Assembly (NCBI GenBank): GCA_050015355.1
Contig: JBEKBO010000018.1
Span: 1-61,967 of the forward strand
From: CAWBRT01 sp050015355
GTDB lineage: Bacteria; Acidobacteriota; Terriglobia; Terriglobales; Acidobacteriaceae
Reading direction: 5' to 3'
DNA: 61,967 bases
The notes under the pieces were generated by a model. It had not been told where the DNA came from. It ran no database searches and saw only the letters and a program-made list of their open reading frames with translations. The translations under genes and the position numbers were made by a program. Shown here piece after piece: positions 44,077 to 52,694 of this stretch (position 1 is the first letter of the stretch; every line of letters starts with the position of its first letter).

Positions 44077-46002
44077 CTACGCCGCTTGCGAAAAAGAAGG
44101 AACTGGTTCCACAAGAATCGTTTCCGCCGTGGCAGCCAATGTCATCTGCGCCTTGGCCTCAGCGATCAGCAACTCCTCGATCACTGCCGCGAGTCCCCGC
44201 ACCGTTGGCCGCTCAAACAGCGTACGGAGAGGAACCTCGACGCCGAAGGCTTCATGAATTCGCACGATTAGCTGTGTCCCGAGCAGCGAATGCCCGCCGA
44301 GCAGGAAAAAGTCATCGTCGGGAGCGACTTCAGGAACGTGCAACAGTCCCGAGACGATCTGCGCGAGAGATGCCTCGGTCGCCGAACTCGCAGCCGCCGG
44401 TTCATCACGCAACATGTTTTCCGAGGTGGCCAGCGGAAGTGCGCTGTAATCTACCTTGCCATTTGCCGTCAGAGGAAGACTGTCGAGCACGACAAAGACG
44501 GAGGGCACCATGTAGTCGGGCAATCGGTCGAGCAGGAACCCTTGTAGTTCGCCGCGAATGAGATCGCCATTGCCAACGACGTAGCCTACCAGATGCTTTT
44601 CGTCCGCGCCATCGGCGCGTGCCATCACGGCGCTTGCGGAGACTGAGGGGTGCGCATTCATCGCTGCTGCGATCTCGCCCGGTTCAATTCTGTATCCGCG
44701 AATTTTGATCTGATTATCGACTCGGCCGAGAAATGCGATCTGACCGTCCGGGAAGCGCCGTCCCAGGTCGCCCGTCCTGTACAACTTCGTGCCCGGCACG
44801 AACGGGTTGGCGACAAAGCGCTCCGCCGTAAGTTCGGGATGATTGCGATATCCACGACCAACGTTGGCACCGCCGACAAACATCTCTCCAGCGACGCCGT
44901 CCGGCACCGGTTGCAGGTTCTCATCAACGATGTAAACCTGCGCGTTGTCAATGGGTGCGCCGATCGGGGGTAAACCCGCATGACCCGGGCGCGATGGTAC
45001 CGCTGTCCACGTTGCAACCACCGTACACTCGGTCGGACCGTAGTTGTTCACCAGCGTAAACGGCAATCCGGCGATCGGACGCGTATGCAGCGTATCGCCA
45101 CCCGTCAGCAGCACTCGCAGTTTCGTTGCCTCTGGCCATGGCGTATCGATGATTCTTTCCGCCAGCGGCGTCGGCACAAAACCGATCGTGATGCCGTTTT
45201 CCACCAACCAGCAGCGAAGCCGTTCGGGACTGGTCAGCGTTTCAGAATCGGCCAGGTGCAGGCTTGCTCCGCTTGCCAGATAGAGCCAAGTCTCCCATAC
45301 GGAGGCATCGAACCCGAGCCCCGCCAGATGGCTGGCATGATCCGCATTGGTAACCTGAAACACGCGGTTGTGCCACAAGATCAGGTTTGCCAGATTAGCA
45401 TGCGTAATTTCCACGCCTTTCGGCACACCCGTCGACCCCGAGGTGTAGATCACATACGCCAGCGCGTTCGGGCGAAGCTCCACTTGCGGCGCTTGCGCTT
45501 CCCGCGTTTCAATCTCTCTCCATGCGCGATCCAGGCTCAGCACGGGGCAACACACATGGCCCGAGCACTCCGCCAAAGCAGACTCGGTCACCACAATCTT
45601 CGCCCCACAATCGCTCACCATGAACAGTAGCCGGTGGCGAGGATTTGCCGGATCCATGGGCAAGTACGCCGCTCCTGCCTTGAGCGCGGCCAGGGCCGCC
45701 ACCATCAACCAAGGAGAACGCGTCATCCACAGTGCAACAACGTCTTCTGAACCTATCCCCATCGCGCGGAAATGCTGCGCCAGCTTGTTTGCTCGCGCAT
45801 CCAGTTCGCGATAACTCAGCCGGCCTTGCGCGGAGACAATCGCCAAGGCGTCCGGACGCTTGGAGGCCGCGGCCGACACCATGCGGTGCGCAAACATGTC
45901 ATCCGCAAGTTCGGCGTCGAACATCGCGTGAATCTCGTTGATGTTGCGGGACACAGTATCTTGCTCTTTGCTTGGCATGCTTTTCAAACCTTGGAAGTTC
46001 AT
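44077..46002 (-). CDS. stand-alone NRPS adenylation-thiolation (A-T) protein, leucine code
   Basis: 641 residues. Adenylation motifs: YTSGSTGVPKG (186-196), NNYGPTEC, YRTGDLGRRFPDG, GRVDNQIKIRGYRIEPGEI and LTANGKVDY. The thiolation domain DDDFFLLGGHSLLG has the phosphopantetheine serine at S572. There is no condensation, reductase or thioesterase domain. Reading the specificity pocket against GrsA gives D232, A233, W236, F275, L299, G301, N320, V328, V329, K516, i.e. DAWFLGNVVK, the classical leucine code. It should adenylate leucine and load it on itself. About 30 C-terminal residues after the carrier are unassigned. Its start is 10 bases after the upstream acyltransferase stop. Confidence 0.93.
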   Translation of the reverse strand: MNFQGLKSMPSKEQDTVSRNINEIHAMFDAELADDMFAHRMVSAAASKRPDALAIVSAQGRLSYRELDARANKLAQHFRAMGIGSEDVVALWMTRSPWLMVAALAALKAGAAYLPMDPANPRHRLLFMVSDCGAKIVVTESALAECSGHVCCPVLSLDRAWREIETREAQAPQVELRPNALAYVIYTSGSTGVPKGVEITHANLANLILWHNRVFQVTNADHASHLAGLGFDASVWETWLYLASGASLHLADSETLTSPERLRCWLVENGITIGFVPTPLAERIIDTPWPEATKLRVLLTGGDTLHTRPIAGLPFTLVNNYGPTECTVVATWTAVPSRPGHAGLPPIGAPIDNAQVYIVDENLQPVPDGVAGEMFVGGANVGRGYRNHPELTAERFVANPFVPGTKLYRTGDLGRRFPDGQIAFLGRVDNQIKIRGYRIEPGEIAAAMNAHPSVSASAVMARADGADEKHLVGYVVGNGDLIRGELQGFLLDRLPDYMVPSVFVVLDSLPLTANGKVDYSALPLATSENMLRDEPAAASSATEASLAQIVSGLLHVPEVAPDDDFFLLGGHSLLGTQLIVRIHEAFGVEVPLRTLFERPTVRGLAAVIEELLIAEAKAQMTLAATAETILVEPVPSFSQAA

Positions 46003-46011
46003 CGGATCTGG

Positions 46012-47187
46012 TTACAGACTCGAATCGCCGTCGTAGAGAGAGGGACACCACGCTTGCGGGCTCTCAAGCGCTCTCGAAAGCTTCGGATCCCGCGCTTTGA
46101 ACAGGGATGTCGAATGACGAGGCAGTGGACCGCGATGCGGTGCCATCGCGCTCATGTCCGTTCCGCTCGCGCTGATGCCCATAGTCACAAGCAGATGAAT
46201 GCCTGACTTGCGGCTTTGCTCCAGCGCCGCTCGCAGCATCGCGTAGTAGACGCTGTCGTCGCGGTCGAGAGATTGAAAATCCGCCACGATCACTCGCCGG
46301 ATACGGTCCTGCGGTTCACGGTTTTTCTGCAGCAGGAAAATCGCGTACGCGCGCAGCCGCCCGCCTTGGCTGAATGTGGCAATCCAAATTCTTTTTTCAC
46401 GCAGCACGAAGTGAAACCGCCATTCCAGGTCCGCCCGCGTCCGCCATGCCAGGAACCTCTGCGGATATTCGGCGCAAAGCTCATCCCAGAAATCATCGAA
46501 GCGCTCGTCGAAAGCCGCGCACATCTCAATGCCGGCTTCCCGGCGGGCGCGTCCTCGCAGTAGCATCCGATTCCAGGTGTCTTTGGTCGAGAGCGCCAGC
46601 GCGGCCGGGTATGATAACAAGCCGGCGGCGGGCAGGCTCTTGCGACCGAGCCAATCGGCAATAAATTCCCGATAGCTTACGATCCAGACGGCCTTTCGAT
46701 CCCATGCGCCCAGGGGCACGGCTTTAACTCCAAGCTCGACGTGCGCCTTGAACCCATCATGGTTTGTCTGGTGGCCCAACACCACGTCTACGAGCTTCTG
46801 GCTCCAGTACTGATCGGCCAGCAAAAGTGCGTATCCGCGGTATTCGTTTTCCACAACGAACGAGTGGCCGTTACCGACGAGAAGCTGTTGCCCATCGAGT
46901 TGATAAAACAGAGGAAGGCTACCAATGTGCCCGACAATGCGCTCGCCGGCTTCAAGTACCCATCCTCGCGGAAAACTTTCACCCATCTGCGGGTAAGCGG
47001 GATTGTTGACCCAAAGATGACGCCATTGCTCGCAGGTCCACATCGACGGCGGAAACTCGTAGGGCGCTGTCAGTGCGGCAAGCTGTGCATAGTCTTCAAG
47101 CCTGACGCTGCGCAACTTCGGAGAGCGCCCCGGCTTAGGCCTTGCGGCGTGAGCGGTCGCTGGTGGCTGTGCGATGGCGTGGTTCAT
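46012..47187 (-). CDS. GNAT-fold acyltransferase next to the A-T protein
   Basis: 391 residues. The N-terminal GNAT-like half has LRSVRLEDYAQLAALTAPYEFPPSMW, GWVLEAGERIVGHIGSLPLFYQL and VVENEYRGYALLLADQYW; the C-terminal half has WRFHFVLREKRIWIATF and LRAYAIFLLQK. It belongs to the loose GNAT group seen in EPS loci. Its gene lies directly between Wzz and the A-T gene with 8- and 9-base gaps, so it is the best positional candidate to take an acyl group from the carrier domain. Substrate unproven. Confidence 0.75.
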   Translation of the reverse strand: MNHAIAQPPATAHAARPKPGRSPKLRSVRLEDYAQLAALTAPYEFPPSMWTCEQWRHLWVNNPAYPQMGESFPRGWVLEAGERIVGHIGSLPLFYQLDGQQLLVGNGHSFVVENEYRGYALLLADQYWSQKLVDVVLGHQTNHDGFKAHVELGVKAVPLGAWDRKAVWIVSYREFIADWLGRKSLPAAGLLSYPAALALSTKDTWNRMLLRGRARREAGIEMCAAFDERFDDFWDELCAEYPQRFLAWRTRADLEWRFHFVLREKRIWIATFSQGGRLRAYAIFLLQKNREPQDRIRRVIVADFQSLDRDDSVYYAMLRAALEQSRKSGIHLLVTMGISASGTDMSAMAPHRGPLPRHSTSLFKARDPKLSRALESPQAWCPSLYDGDSSL

Positions 47188-47195
47188 TTACGGTG

Positions 47196-48746
47196 TCAAG
47201 CTGAAACGTTGCTGCGCTCGATCGCAGCCATTCCGGCGCCAATCGACTTTCTGAGAGGAATTGCGGCAAGCACCGGAATGCCAAGAGCATCCTCGACTTC
47301 CAAAGGCGTGCGGAAAGACGGGTCCCAATAATCGGCGATAATTCCTGCTCCAAACGCAACCAGCAGCGCCAAAACAAGGCCCAATACAAGTCTCAGTAAA
47401 GGCGAGGTGGCAGGCAGCACGGGAACCGTGGCTGCCTCGGCGATTGCCACGTTCATAATCCGCGAGCGATCAAGCGCCTCAGACAAACGCGCGTCAGCCT
47501 GCTTGTGCAGCGATGCGAGATAAGTCTCCTCCGCGGCTTTCTGGTTCCGCGTCAGGTCTTGCTGCTGTTTTCCCAGTTCCTCCAGCCGAACGGACCGCGT
47601 GTGGTAATCGCTTACGGTACGCCCGATCTGCGCCCCGCTGGCCTGCAGGGCCGCGAGTTCCGATTGTGCTTTCGCCAGTTCGGAGGTGAGCCACGAGTGC
47701 ACCGGGTCCTGGTCAGTCGTGCGCTCGGCACTCGGCGCCGCTTCAGCCGCGGCAATTGCCAGCTTGGTGTCGGCAATCTGCTTGTCCACGTCCTGCACCA
47801 CGCGGTACTCGGGCTGATACTTTGTGAGCAGTTCCGAGCGCTTCAGTTGCAGCGAGTAGAGAGTTGACTTCAGGGCATCGACCGGAACCGTCGTAGTCTT
47901 GACTAGTGTAGTGATCCGGGGGCTGGCTGTTTGGAGCTGCGCTTTAAGATTGGAAATGCGCTGCTGTACCGCAGCGATCTGGCTCTTCGTGCTCTGCAAC
48001 GAAGCATCGAAATCGGCGGTCTTCTGCAGTAGCGTGTTGTTTTCCACGTCCGCCGAGACCACTCCTTGCGTTTTCGTGAATTCGTTCAGGCGAGCTTCCG
48101 CCTGCTGCAGGGCAAGCCGGTTCTGCTCGACTTCCTGGCTGAAAAATTCCGTGCTGCCCGCCGGACGGTGTACTTGGACGTGCCTCTCGAGGTATAGGCC
48201 GGTCAGCGCCTTTAGCACCCGCGCAGCCTGCTGCGGATCGTTTGAGTGATAACGCAGAGTGACAATGTTGGATCTGTTCGGCGGCTCAATCTCAAGATTT
48301 TTGCGTATCACCCGGGCGGCGTTTGCAATGCGCCGGTCTTCCGGTGGTGCCGGCAGCAGCCTTGTCCAGAGCGATGTGCGGTTCGACAAACCGCTCTGCA
48401 CGGCCGCTTGCCGCAGCAAATCGTCGCTTTGCATCAGGTCGATCTCGGAATCGACGTCCTGCTCCTGCATGCGCGCCATTGACTCCCGCGTGGCGGAATC
48501 GTTCGATGCCGAATCCGCGCTGATCATGGGATCGAAGCGGAGCCTTTGCACCAGTACCTTCGTTTCTGAAACGTAGTCGCCCGGCATCAGGATCATCGCG
48601 GCCACTACCGGCAGGAGCACCGCGAAAAACGTGGTCAGCATCAATCGCCGGCGGCGGAACAGTATGGCCAGCAGTATGCGTGGAGTGGACTTCGCAGCCT
48701 GCCGCCCCGGCAGCTGCAATATTACGGGTTGAAGCTCTGCTTGCAT
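47196..48746 (-). CDS. Wzz/GNVR-type chain-length determinant
   Basis: 516 residues. TM1 at about residues 37-54 (LMLTTFFAVLLPVVAAMIL), a long periplasmic coiled coil (about 195-430; EVEQNRLALQQAEARLNEF, QSTKSQIAAVQQRISNLKAQL) and TM2 at about 455-478 (LRLVLGLVLALLVAFGAGIIADYW) followed by the P-rich PFAM-Wzz end (PLEVEDALGIPVLAAIPL). No kinase domain is fused. It controls chain length with Wzy and forms the periplasmic part of the exporter. Confidence 0.9.
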   Translation of the reverse strand: MQAELQPVILQLPGRQAAKSTPRILLAILFRRRRLMLTTFFAVLLPVVAAMILMPGDYVSETKVLVQRLRFDPMISADSASNDSATRESMARMQEQDVDSEIDLMQSDDLLRQAAVQSGLSNRTSLWTRLLPAPPEDRRIANAARVIRKNLEIEPPNRSNIVTLRYHSNDPQQAARVLKALTGLYLERHVQVHRPAGSTEFFSQEVEQNRLALQQAEARLNEFTKTQGVVSADVENNTLLQKTADFDASLQSTKSQIAAVQQRISNLKAQLQTASPRITTLVKTTTVPVDALKSTLYSLQLKRSELLTKYQPEYRVVQDVDKQIADTKLAIAAAEAAPSAERTTDQDPVHSWLTSELAKAQSELAALQASGAQIGRTVSDYHTRSVRLEELGKQQQDLTRNQKAAEETYLASLHKQADARLSEALDRSRIMNVAIAEAATVPVLPATSPLLRLVLGLVLALLVAFGAGIIADYWDPSFRTPLEVEDALGIPVLAAIPLRKSIGAGMAAIERSNVSA

Positions 48747-48766
48747 TCACAACTCCCTGATTCGCG

Positions 48767-49480
48767 TTATGGCTTGCTGGGAATAATGGCTGCGCCAATG
48801 CTCGGCGAGATGAAGTTCTTGATCTTTGAAGCCATGTTCTGTGGAACGTAGATCGTATCTCCCGGCTGCAGGCTGACATCTTCGTTGAGGCGTCCCGCGA
48901 CCAGCATTTGCTTTACGTTCACTCGCTTGCTTTGAACGGTGCCGTCGGGCAGGCGATGGAAGACCCACACCTCGGAGTGCTTCGAGGTGTCATTCATGCC
49001 ACCGGCAATTCCTATCGCTTCGATCAGCGTGGTATTGGCTCGCAGGTCATACTTGCCGGGCTTGCCGACCTGCCCGGTGGCGATAAAGTAAGGTTTATTG
49101 AAATCCTGCAACATCACCGTAATCACCGGCTTCGCCAGGATCTTGCCGTACGCGCTCTGCAATGTTTTCGTCAGTTCCGGAACCGTCAGTCCCCCTACGT
49201 GAACGTCTCCAACGCCGGTCAGGGCGGCAAAGCCATCGGGTTGGACGGTGACCTTCGTTTGATTGAATTCCGGCGTGAATTCGAAGTGAAGGTCCAGTAC
49301 GTCGCCGGGGCAAAGCTGGTAGCGCGGGTTTCTTACGTCAAATCCCGGAGGCGCGCTCGCTCCACCCAATTGTTCCTTCGTTGCGCTCGCATCGGGCGCG
49401 TCTTTGCGCTGTTCCTGCGACCAGCACAGAGGAACGGCCGCCAAAATGATCACCATCATCAGTCCAAATCTGCTCTTCAT
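48767..49480 (-). CDS. Wza-type polysaccharide export protein
   Basis: About 237 residues from ATG 49480. An N-terminal signal (MMVIILAAVPLCWSQ) is followed by the Poly_export domain (QLCPGDVLDLHFEFTPEFNQTKVTVQPDGFAAL ... VPELTKTLQSAYGKIL) and one SLBB domain (YFIATGQVGKPGKYDL ... LIEAIGIAGGM). It lacks the C-terminal amphipathic helix needed to span the outer membrane in long Wza proteins, so a further outer-membrane partner may exist. Gap to Wzz is 20 bases. Confidence 0.88.
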   Translation of the reverse strand: MKSRFGLMMVIILAAVPLCWSQEQRKDAPDASATKEQLGGASAPPGFDVRNPRYQLCPGDVLDLHFEFTPEFNQTKVTVQPDGFAALTGVGDVHVGGLTVPELTKTLQSAYGKILAKPVITVMLQDFNKPYFIATGQVGKPGKYDLRANTTLIEAIGIAGGMNDTSKHSEVWVFHRLPDGTVQSKRVNVKQMLVAGRLNEDVSLQPGDTIYVPQNMASKIKNFISPSIGAAIIPSKP

Positions 49481-49535
49481 TTTCCTGTACCCATGCCTCG
49501 TCTCCAGCACGCCATCGCGAGCTGGCCGCTCTCCT

Positions 49536-51644
49536 CTACCGAAGTGAGAAGACAATTACGATTCGCGCATCGCTCTGCCGCGGTTCTCCGTTGACTGACG
49601 ATGGCTGATATTCCCACTGCCGCACGGCATCCATGGCCGCGCTCGCCAGCCCCGGATCACCAGAAATAGCTTGCACCGCTTGCACCTTTCCGGCTTCGTC
49701 GATGTGCGCATTCAACTCAACGCCGCCCGAGATCCCGCTGCTGTGCGCTTGCTGCGGGTATACCGGGTCCACCCACTTGGTCAGCTTCGCCGCAATCGTC
49801 GTCTCCGGAGCCGGAGGGTTAGCCGTTTCGTTCACGATCGGGCTTGCTGGCGTCGCTGTCGCACTGGTACCCGCCGCCGCTCCAACCGCAGACGCGGCGA
49901 AGTGACTCATTGCCGGAGTTCCGGCAAGCGCGGCACTGTGTCGCGTCGCCGGGACCTTGCTTCCGGTTGAGGCTGCCCGTCCATTCAGCAGCCTCGTAGC
50001 TTGCGAGCCTCTTTGATTGTGGTTCCCCGGTCCCGCTGCCGGCGTAACGCTAACAGATGCTGTTGTGCCCGCAGCGGAAAGGCCCTTATCTCCCGTTTCG
50101 GCCGTCAAAGCGGGCTTGACCGTTGGGGATGTTGGCGAGGCCTCTGAAACGCTCTCGGGAGCGCTAGAGTTCAACTCGGAGCGAGGCTTTTCTTTTTCGC
50201 TTGCGAAAGCCGGCTGCAGGGATGTTAGCCATTGCCTAAATGATTTTTGCGTTGCCGAAGCGAACTGCCCCACCGATTTTTGGGTTGCCGAAACAAACTG
50301 AGAAGCGAGCGTCGTAGCACTTTGGGGATTGCTTAACCAAATCAGGCCGCCGAAGACCGCCGCGGCCACGACTGCCAAACTCCACAGCCAGACGACCCGA
50401 CGAAATCCAAACCGCCGTGACTGCCGCGTACGAGGCGGGACAGCCTCACGCTTCGCCCGCAAACCCCGCATCTTCTGTGCGATCTGCCCGAAAGCGTTGC
50501 GCACGCCGAGCTGGGAAGCGGCGGCTGTTCCCGAGACACCGCTAAGCGAGGCAGAAACGGCGCTGGATTCTGCAGCGTAGCCCGCTCGCTCCTCCTGCCC
50601 CGCTTTCGACTCTTCGGGGACGAGGGGCGGCGCGGTCTGCGGTTGCTGCTCAGTCCCAGCGATAACCGTGTGTTCACTCTCTGTTCTCTGCGACTCCTGC
50701 CCCACCGTGATGCGCTCCGCTTCCTCTTTTGCGAGGGCTGGAGCCGTGAGCGCGGTGCTGAACAATGCTGCAAGTGCGTCGTCGGTCGTCTCTGAAACCC
50801 CTCGCCCTTGGGCAGTTTCTTCTTGGTTTGGCAGAGAGCCGAATTCCAGATCCGCGGCGGCCTCGCGCACCATCTGGCCGTCGATCACTTTCTTTCCCAA
50901 CGCACAGCCGAGTGACAATGCATTGAAGCAAAGCCGGTTGATCTCGCGCGGGACGCCATGGGACTTGTCCACCAGTATGCCGAGAGCTTCAGGAGTGAAA
51001 AGAGGAGCGCCTCGATACCCTGCCCGCTTCAGTCTGTGCACAACGTACCGGATGACGTCGGCGGGAGCAAAAACGTCCAGCCGCGACACGATCGTGATCC
51101 GTTGCCGAAGCTGCTCGAGTTCGGGGAGGGCCAGTTTCCTGCCGAGTTCAGGCTGGCCGGCGAGCACGATGTGCAGGAGTTTGGCATGAGGCGTTTCAAA
51201 ATTAGACAGCAGGCGCAACGTTTCGAAGACCGGAATGTCGAGATTTTGCGCCTCATCCACCACCACCAACACGCGCTGGTTGGCTCGTGCGCTCTTCAGC
51301 AGGAACTGCCTCAAACAAGCCAGTGCTGATGCATCGTTTTTGCCGCTCTCTTGCGGGATCTTGAATTCGGCGAGCAGGTTTTGTAGCAGCTCCTTTGAGT
51401 TGCATTGCGTGTCAAACACAAACGCGCTCTGAGCCGAATTCTGGAAATGCCGCAGCAGGGCGAACAGCAACGTAGTTTTGCCCATCCCCGGCTTAGCAAT
51501 AACCGCGGCGAATCCCACTCCTGACTGGATCCCGTAGGCGACTGAAGCCAAAGCCTCCCGATGAGTGGCGCCCAGGTACAGAAAGTCAGGATCGGGTGTC
51601 ACCCCAAACGGCTGTTCGCTCAAACCATAGAAGTTGAGAAACAT
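49536..51644 (-). CDS. ExeA/XrtA-type AAA ATPase fused to a TonB C-terminal domain
   Basis: 702 residues. Residues 1-270 are a GspA/ExeA-like ATPase: FYGLSEQPFGVTPDPDFLYL, Walker A KPGMGKTT (51-58), Walker B VLVVVDEAQNL (127-137). A Glu/Ser-rich linker leads to one membrane helix (about 417-438), a periplasmic Ala/Ser/Thr-rich stretch with two SATQKS repeats, and a C-terminal TonB domain (616-702: VDPVYPQQAHSSGISGGVELNAHIDEAGKV, AVRQWEYQPS). The ATPase type usually stands alone in exosortase-type EPS loci. Here cytoplasmic ATPase and periplasmic TonB are one chain. Its ATG overlaps the antiterminator stop (TAATG). Confidence 0.85.
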   Translation of the reverse strand: MFLNFYGLSEQPFGVTPDPDFLYLGATHREALASVAYGIQSGVGFAAVIAKPGMGKTTLLFALLRHFQNSAQSAFVFDTQCNSKELLQNLLAEFKIPQESGKNDASALACLRQFLLKSARANQRVLVVVDEAQNLDIPVFETLRLLSNFETPHAKLLHIVLAGQPELGRKLALPELEQLRQRITIVSRLDVFAPADVIRYVVHRLKRAGYRGAPLFTPEALGILVDKSHGVPREINRLCFNALSLGCALGKKVIDGQMVREAAADLEFGSLPNQEETAQGRGVSETTDDALAALFSTALTAPALAKEEAERITVGQESQRTESEHTVIAGTEQQPQTAPPLVPEESKAGQEERAGYAAESSAVSASLSGVSGTAAASQLGVRNAFGQIAQKMRGLRAKREAVPPRTRQSRRFGFRRVVWLWSLAVVAAAVFGGLIWLSNPQSATTLASQFVSATQKSVGQFASATQKSFRQWLTSLQPAFASEKEKPRSELNSSAPESVSEASPTSPTVKPALTAETGDKGLSAAGTTASVSVTPAAGPGNHNQRGSQATRLLNGRAASTGSKVPATRHSAALAGTPAMSHFAASAVGAAAGTSATATPASPIVNETANPPAPETTIAAKLTKWVDPVYPQQAHSSGISGGVELNAHIDEAGKVQAVQAISGDPGLASAAMDAVRQWEYQPSSVNGEPRQSDARIVIVFSLR

Positions 51645-52282
51645 TAATATCCTTCGAAATGCCTAGAAGAATTGCCAGCTCCCGTTTCTCCCACACACAC
51701 CGTGCGCAGCGCCGACGTGACGCTCGACTCGACCAGTTCCAGATCGAGTCCCTCAACATTGATAGCGATTGCGCGCATGATCAGTTCAATCGATACCACA
51801 AATCGGGTTTCACCATCACGCCGGACGATCACCCCCTCCAACCCGCTGAGCGGCCCTGCCACTACGCGGACGCGACTTCCCGCGCTCAGGTAAGCAACTG
51901 GCTCGGCGCGCAACTTCTGCGACAGGCAATCACGGAGCGGCTCGACCTCATCGTCGGCCAGCGGTGCTGGCTCCCCTCTTGTGCCTACCAGGTATGCCAC
52001 GCCGGGAGCGCTCAGCACGCGCACGCGCTCCGCGAGTGGAATGCGCACAAACACGTAGCCCGGAAAAAGAGGTAATTCAACCTGCGCGCGTCGCTGGTTC
52101 CATTGCCGCGTCGCCGTATAGAGTGCCAGGTATGACTCCACTCCGATTCGCTGCAAGTGTTCGGCCACGCGCTTCTCGTGACGCGCATAGGTGTAGGCGG
52201 CGTACCACCTGGGCTCAAAATAGGTTGATTGGGACAGATCGTTCTGAGATTGTATTGGCGAGAACAACTGGGGCCCGGGCAT
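51644..52282 (-). CDS. NusG/UpxY-like transcription antiterminator
   Basis: 212 residues. An NGN domain (RWYAAYTYARHEKRVAEHLQRIGVESYLALY; LPLFPGYVFVRI) and a KOW domain (GSRVRVVAGPLSGLEGVIVRR) define a specialised NusG paralogue. Such proteins are usually the first gene of long capsule/EPS operons and bind RNA polymerase in the leader to allow read-through; this matches its place at the head of a 23-kb operon. The C-terminal 35 residues extend beyond the KOW domain. Confidence 0.88.
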   Translation of the reverse strand: MPGPQLFSPIQSQNDLSQSTYFEPRWYAAYTYARHEKRVAEHLQRIGVESYLALYTATRQWNQRRAQVELPLFPGYVFVRIPLAERVRVLSAPGVAYLVGTRGEPAPLADDEVEPLRDCLSQKLRAEPVAYLSAGSRVRVVAGPLSGLEGVIVRRDGETRFVVSIELIMRAIAINVEGLDLELVESSVTSALRTVCVGETGAGNSSRHFEGY

Positions 52283-52694
52283 AGCTTCGCCGCCTCAACG
52301 ACATTTCGTCTTTGACTTACTTACTGCTGCGCTCACTTGGAAAATCAAACGGCAAGGCAAACATCGCCCACCAGCACCTGAAATGGCACTGACAATGTCT
52401 CTGACGCAGGTAGCTCACTGCGTGATGTCCGGAGTTCATGAAAAGACGAGTTGCCTGAAAAAATATTTGGCTAACCGGCGGCTGGCAGGCTGGTAAAAAC
52501 CTGCCAAAGCAATAGATAATGGCGAGACGCCTGGGGCAAGTTGTTGTAGCCTAATGCTTTAGGAAACTTGCTTTTCAGGCCAGGCACAGGTTGTCCTTGA
52601 TGGCCTGCGTTTCAGAAGCCGGGGGGATTCCGCAGTGGGAGCCCCTCCACATTGATGGGGGAACATCCCCGTTTGCCTAGAGAGCACATTCAAT
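52283..52694. other. divergent spacer between EPS operon and ppk2
   Basis: No gene seen. On either strand it can form ACGCAG-N8-CTGCGT (52404-52423) and TGGCAGG-N10-CCTGCCA (52483-52506), the latter followed on the minus strand by a run of six T at about 52458-52463. These could be leader structures acted on by the antiterminator. I found no convincing -24/-12 sigma-54 site or -35/-10 pair for the EPS operon. Confidence 0.4.

Noticed and set aside
44077..46002. D-alanine activating DltA/DltC-like or acyl-CoA ligase
   Set aside because: The pocket residues and fused carrier domain fit an NRPS A-T protein with a leucine code; no DltB/DltD homologues are near.
29614..52282. Exosortase/PEP-CTERM (XrtA) locus
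   Set aside because: Several gene types match such loci (ATPase, Wzz, FemAB-like, deacetylase), but no exosortase, PEP-CTERM protein or XrtA-type acyl-CoA ligase is present in the window; the AMP-binding protein is a true NRPS A-T didomain.
52283..52694. Sigma-54 promoter for the EPS operon
   Set aside because: TGGCAC occurs at about 52385 but without a TTGC element at the right distance, and it faces ppk2.
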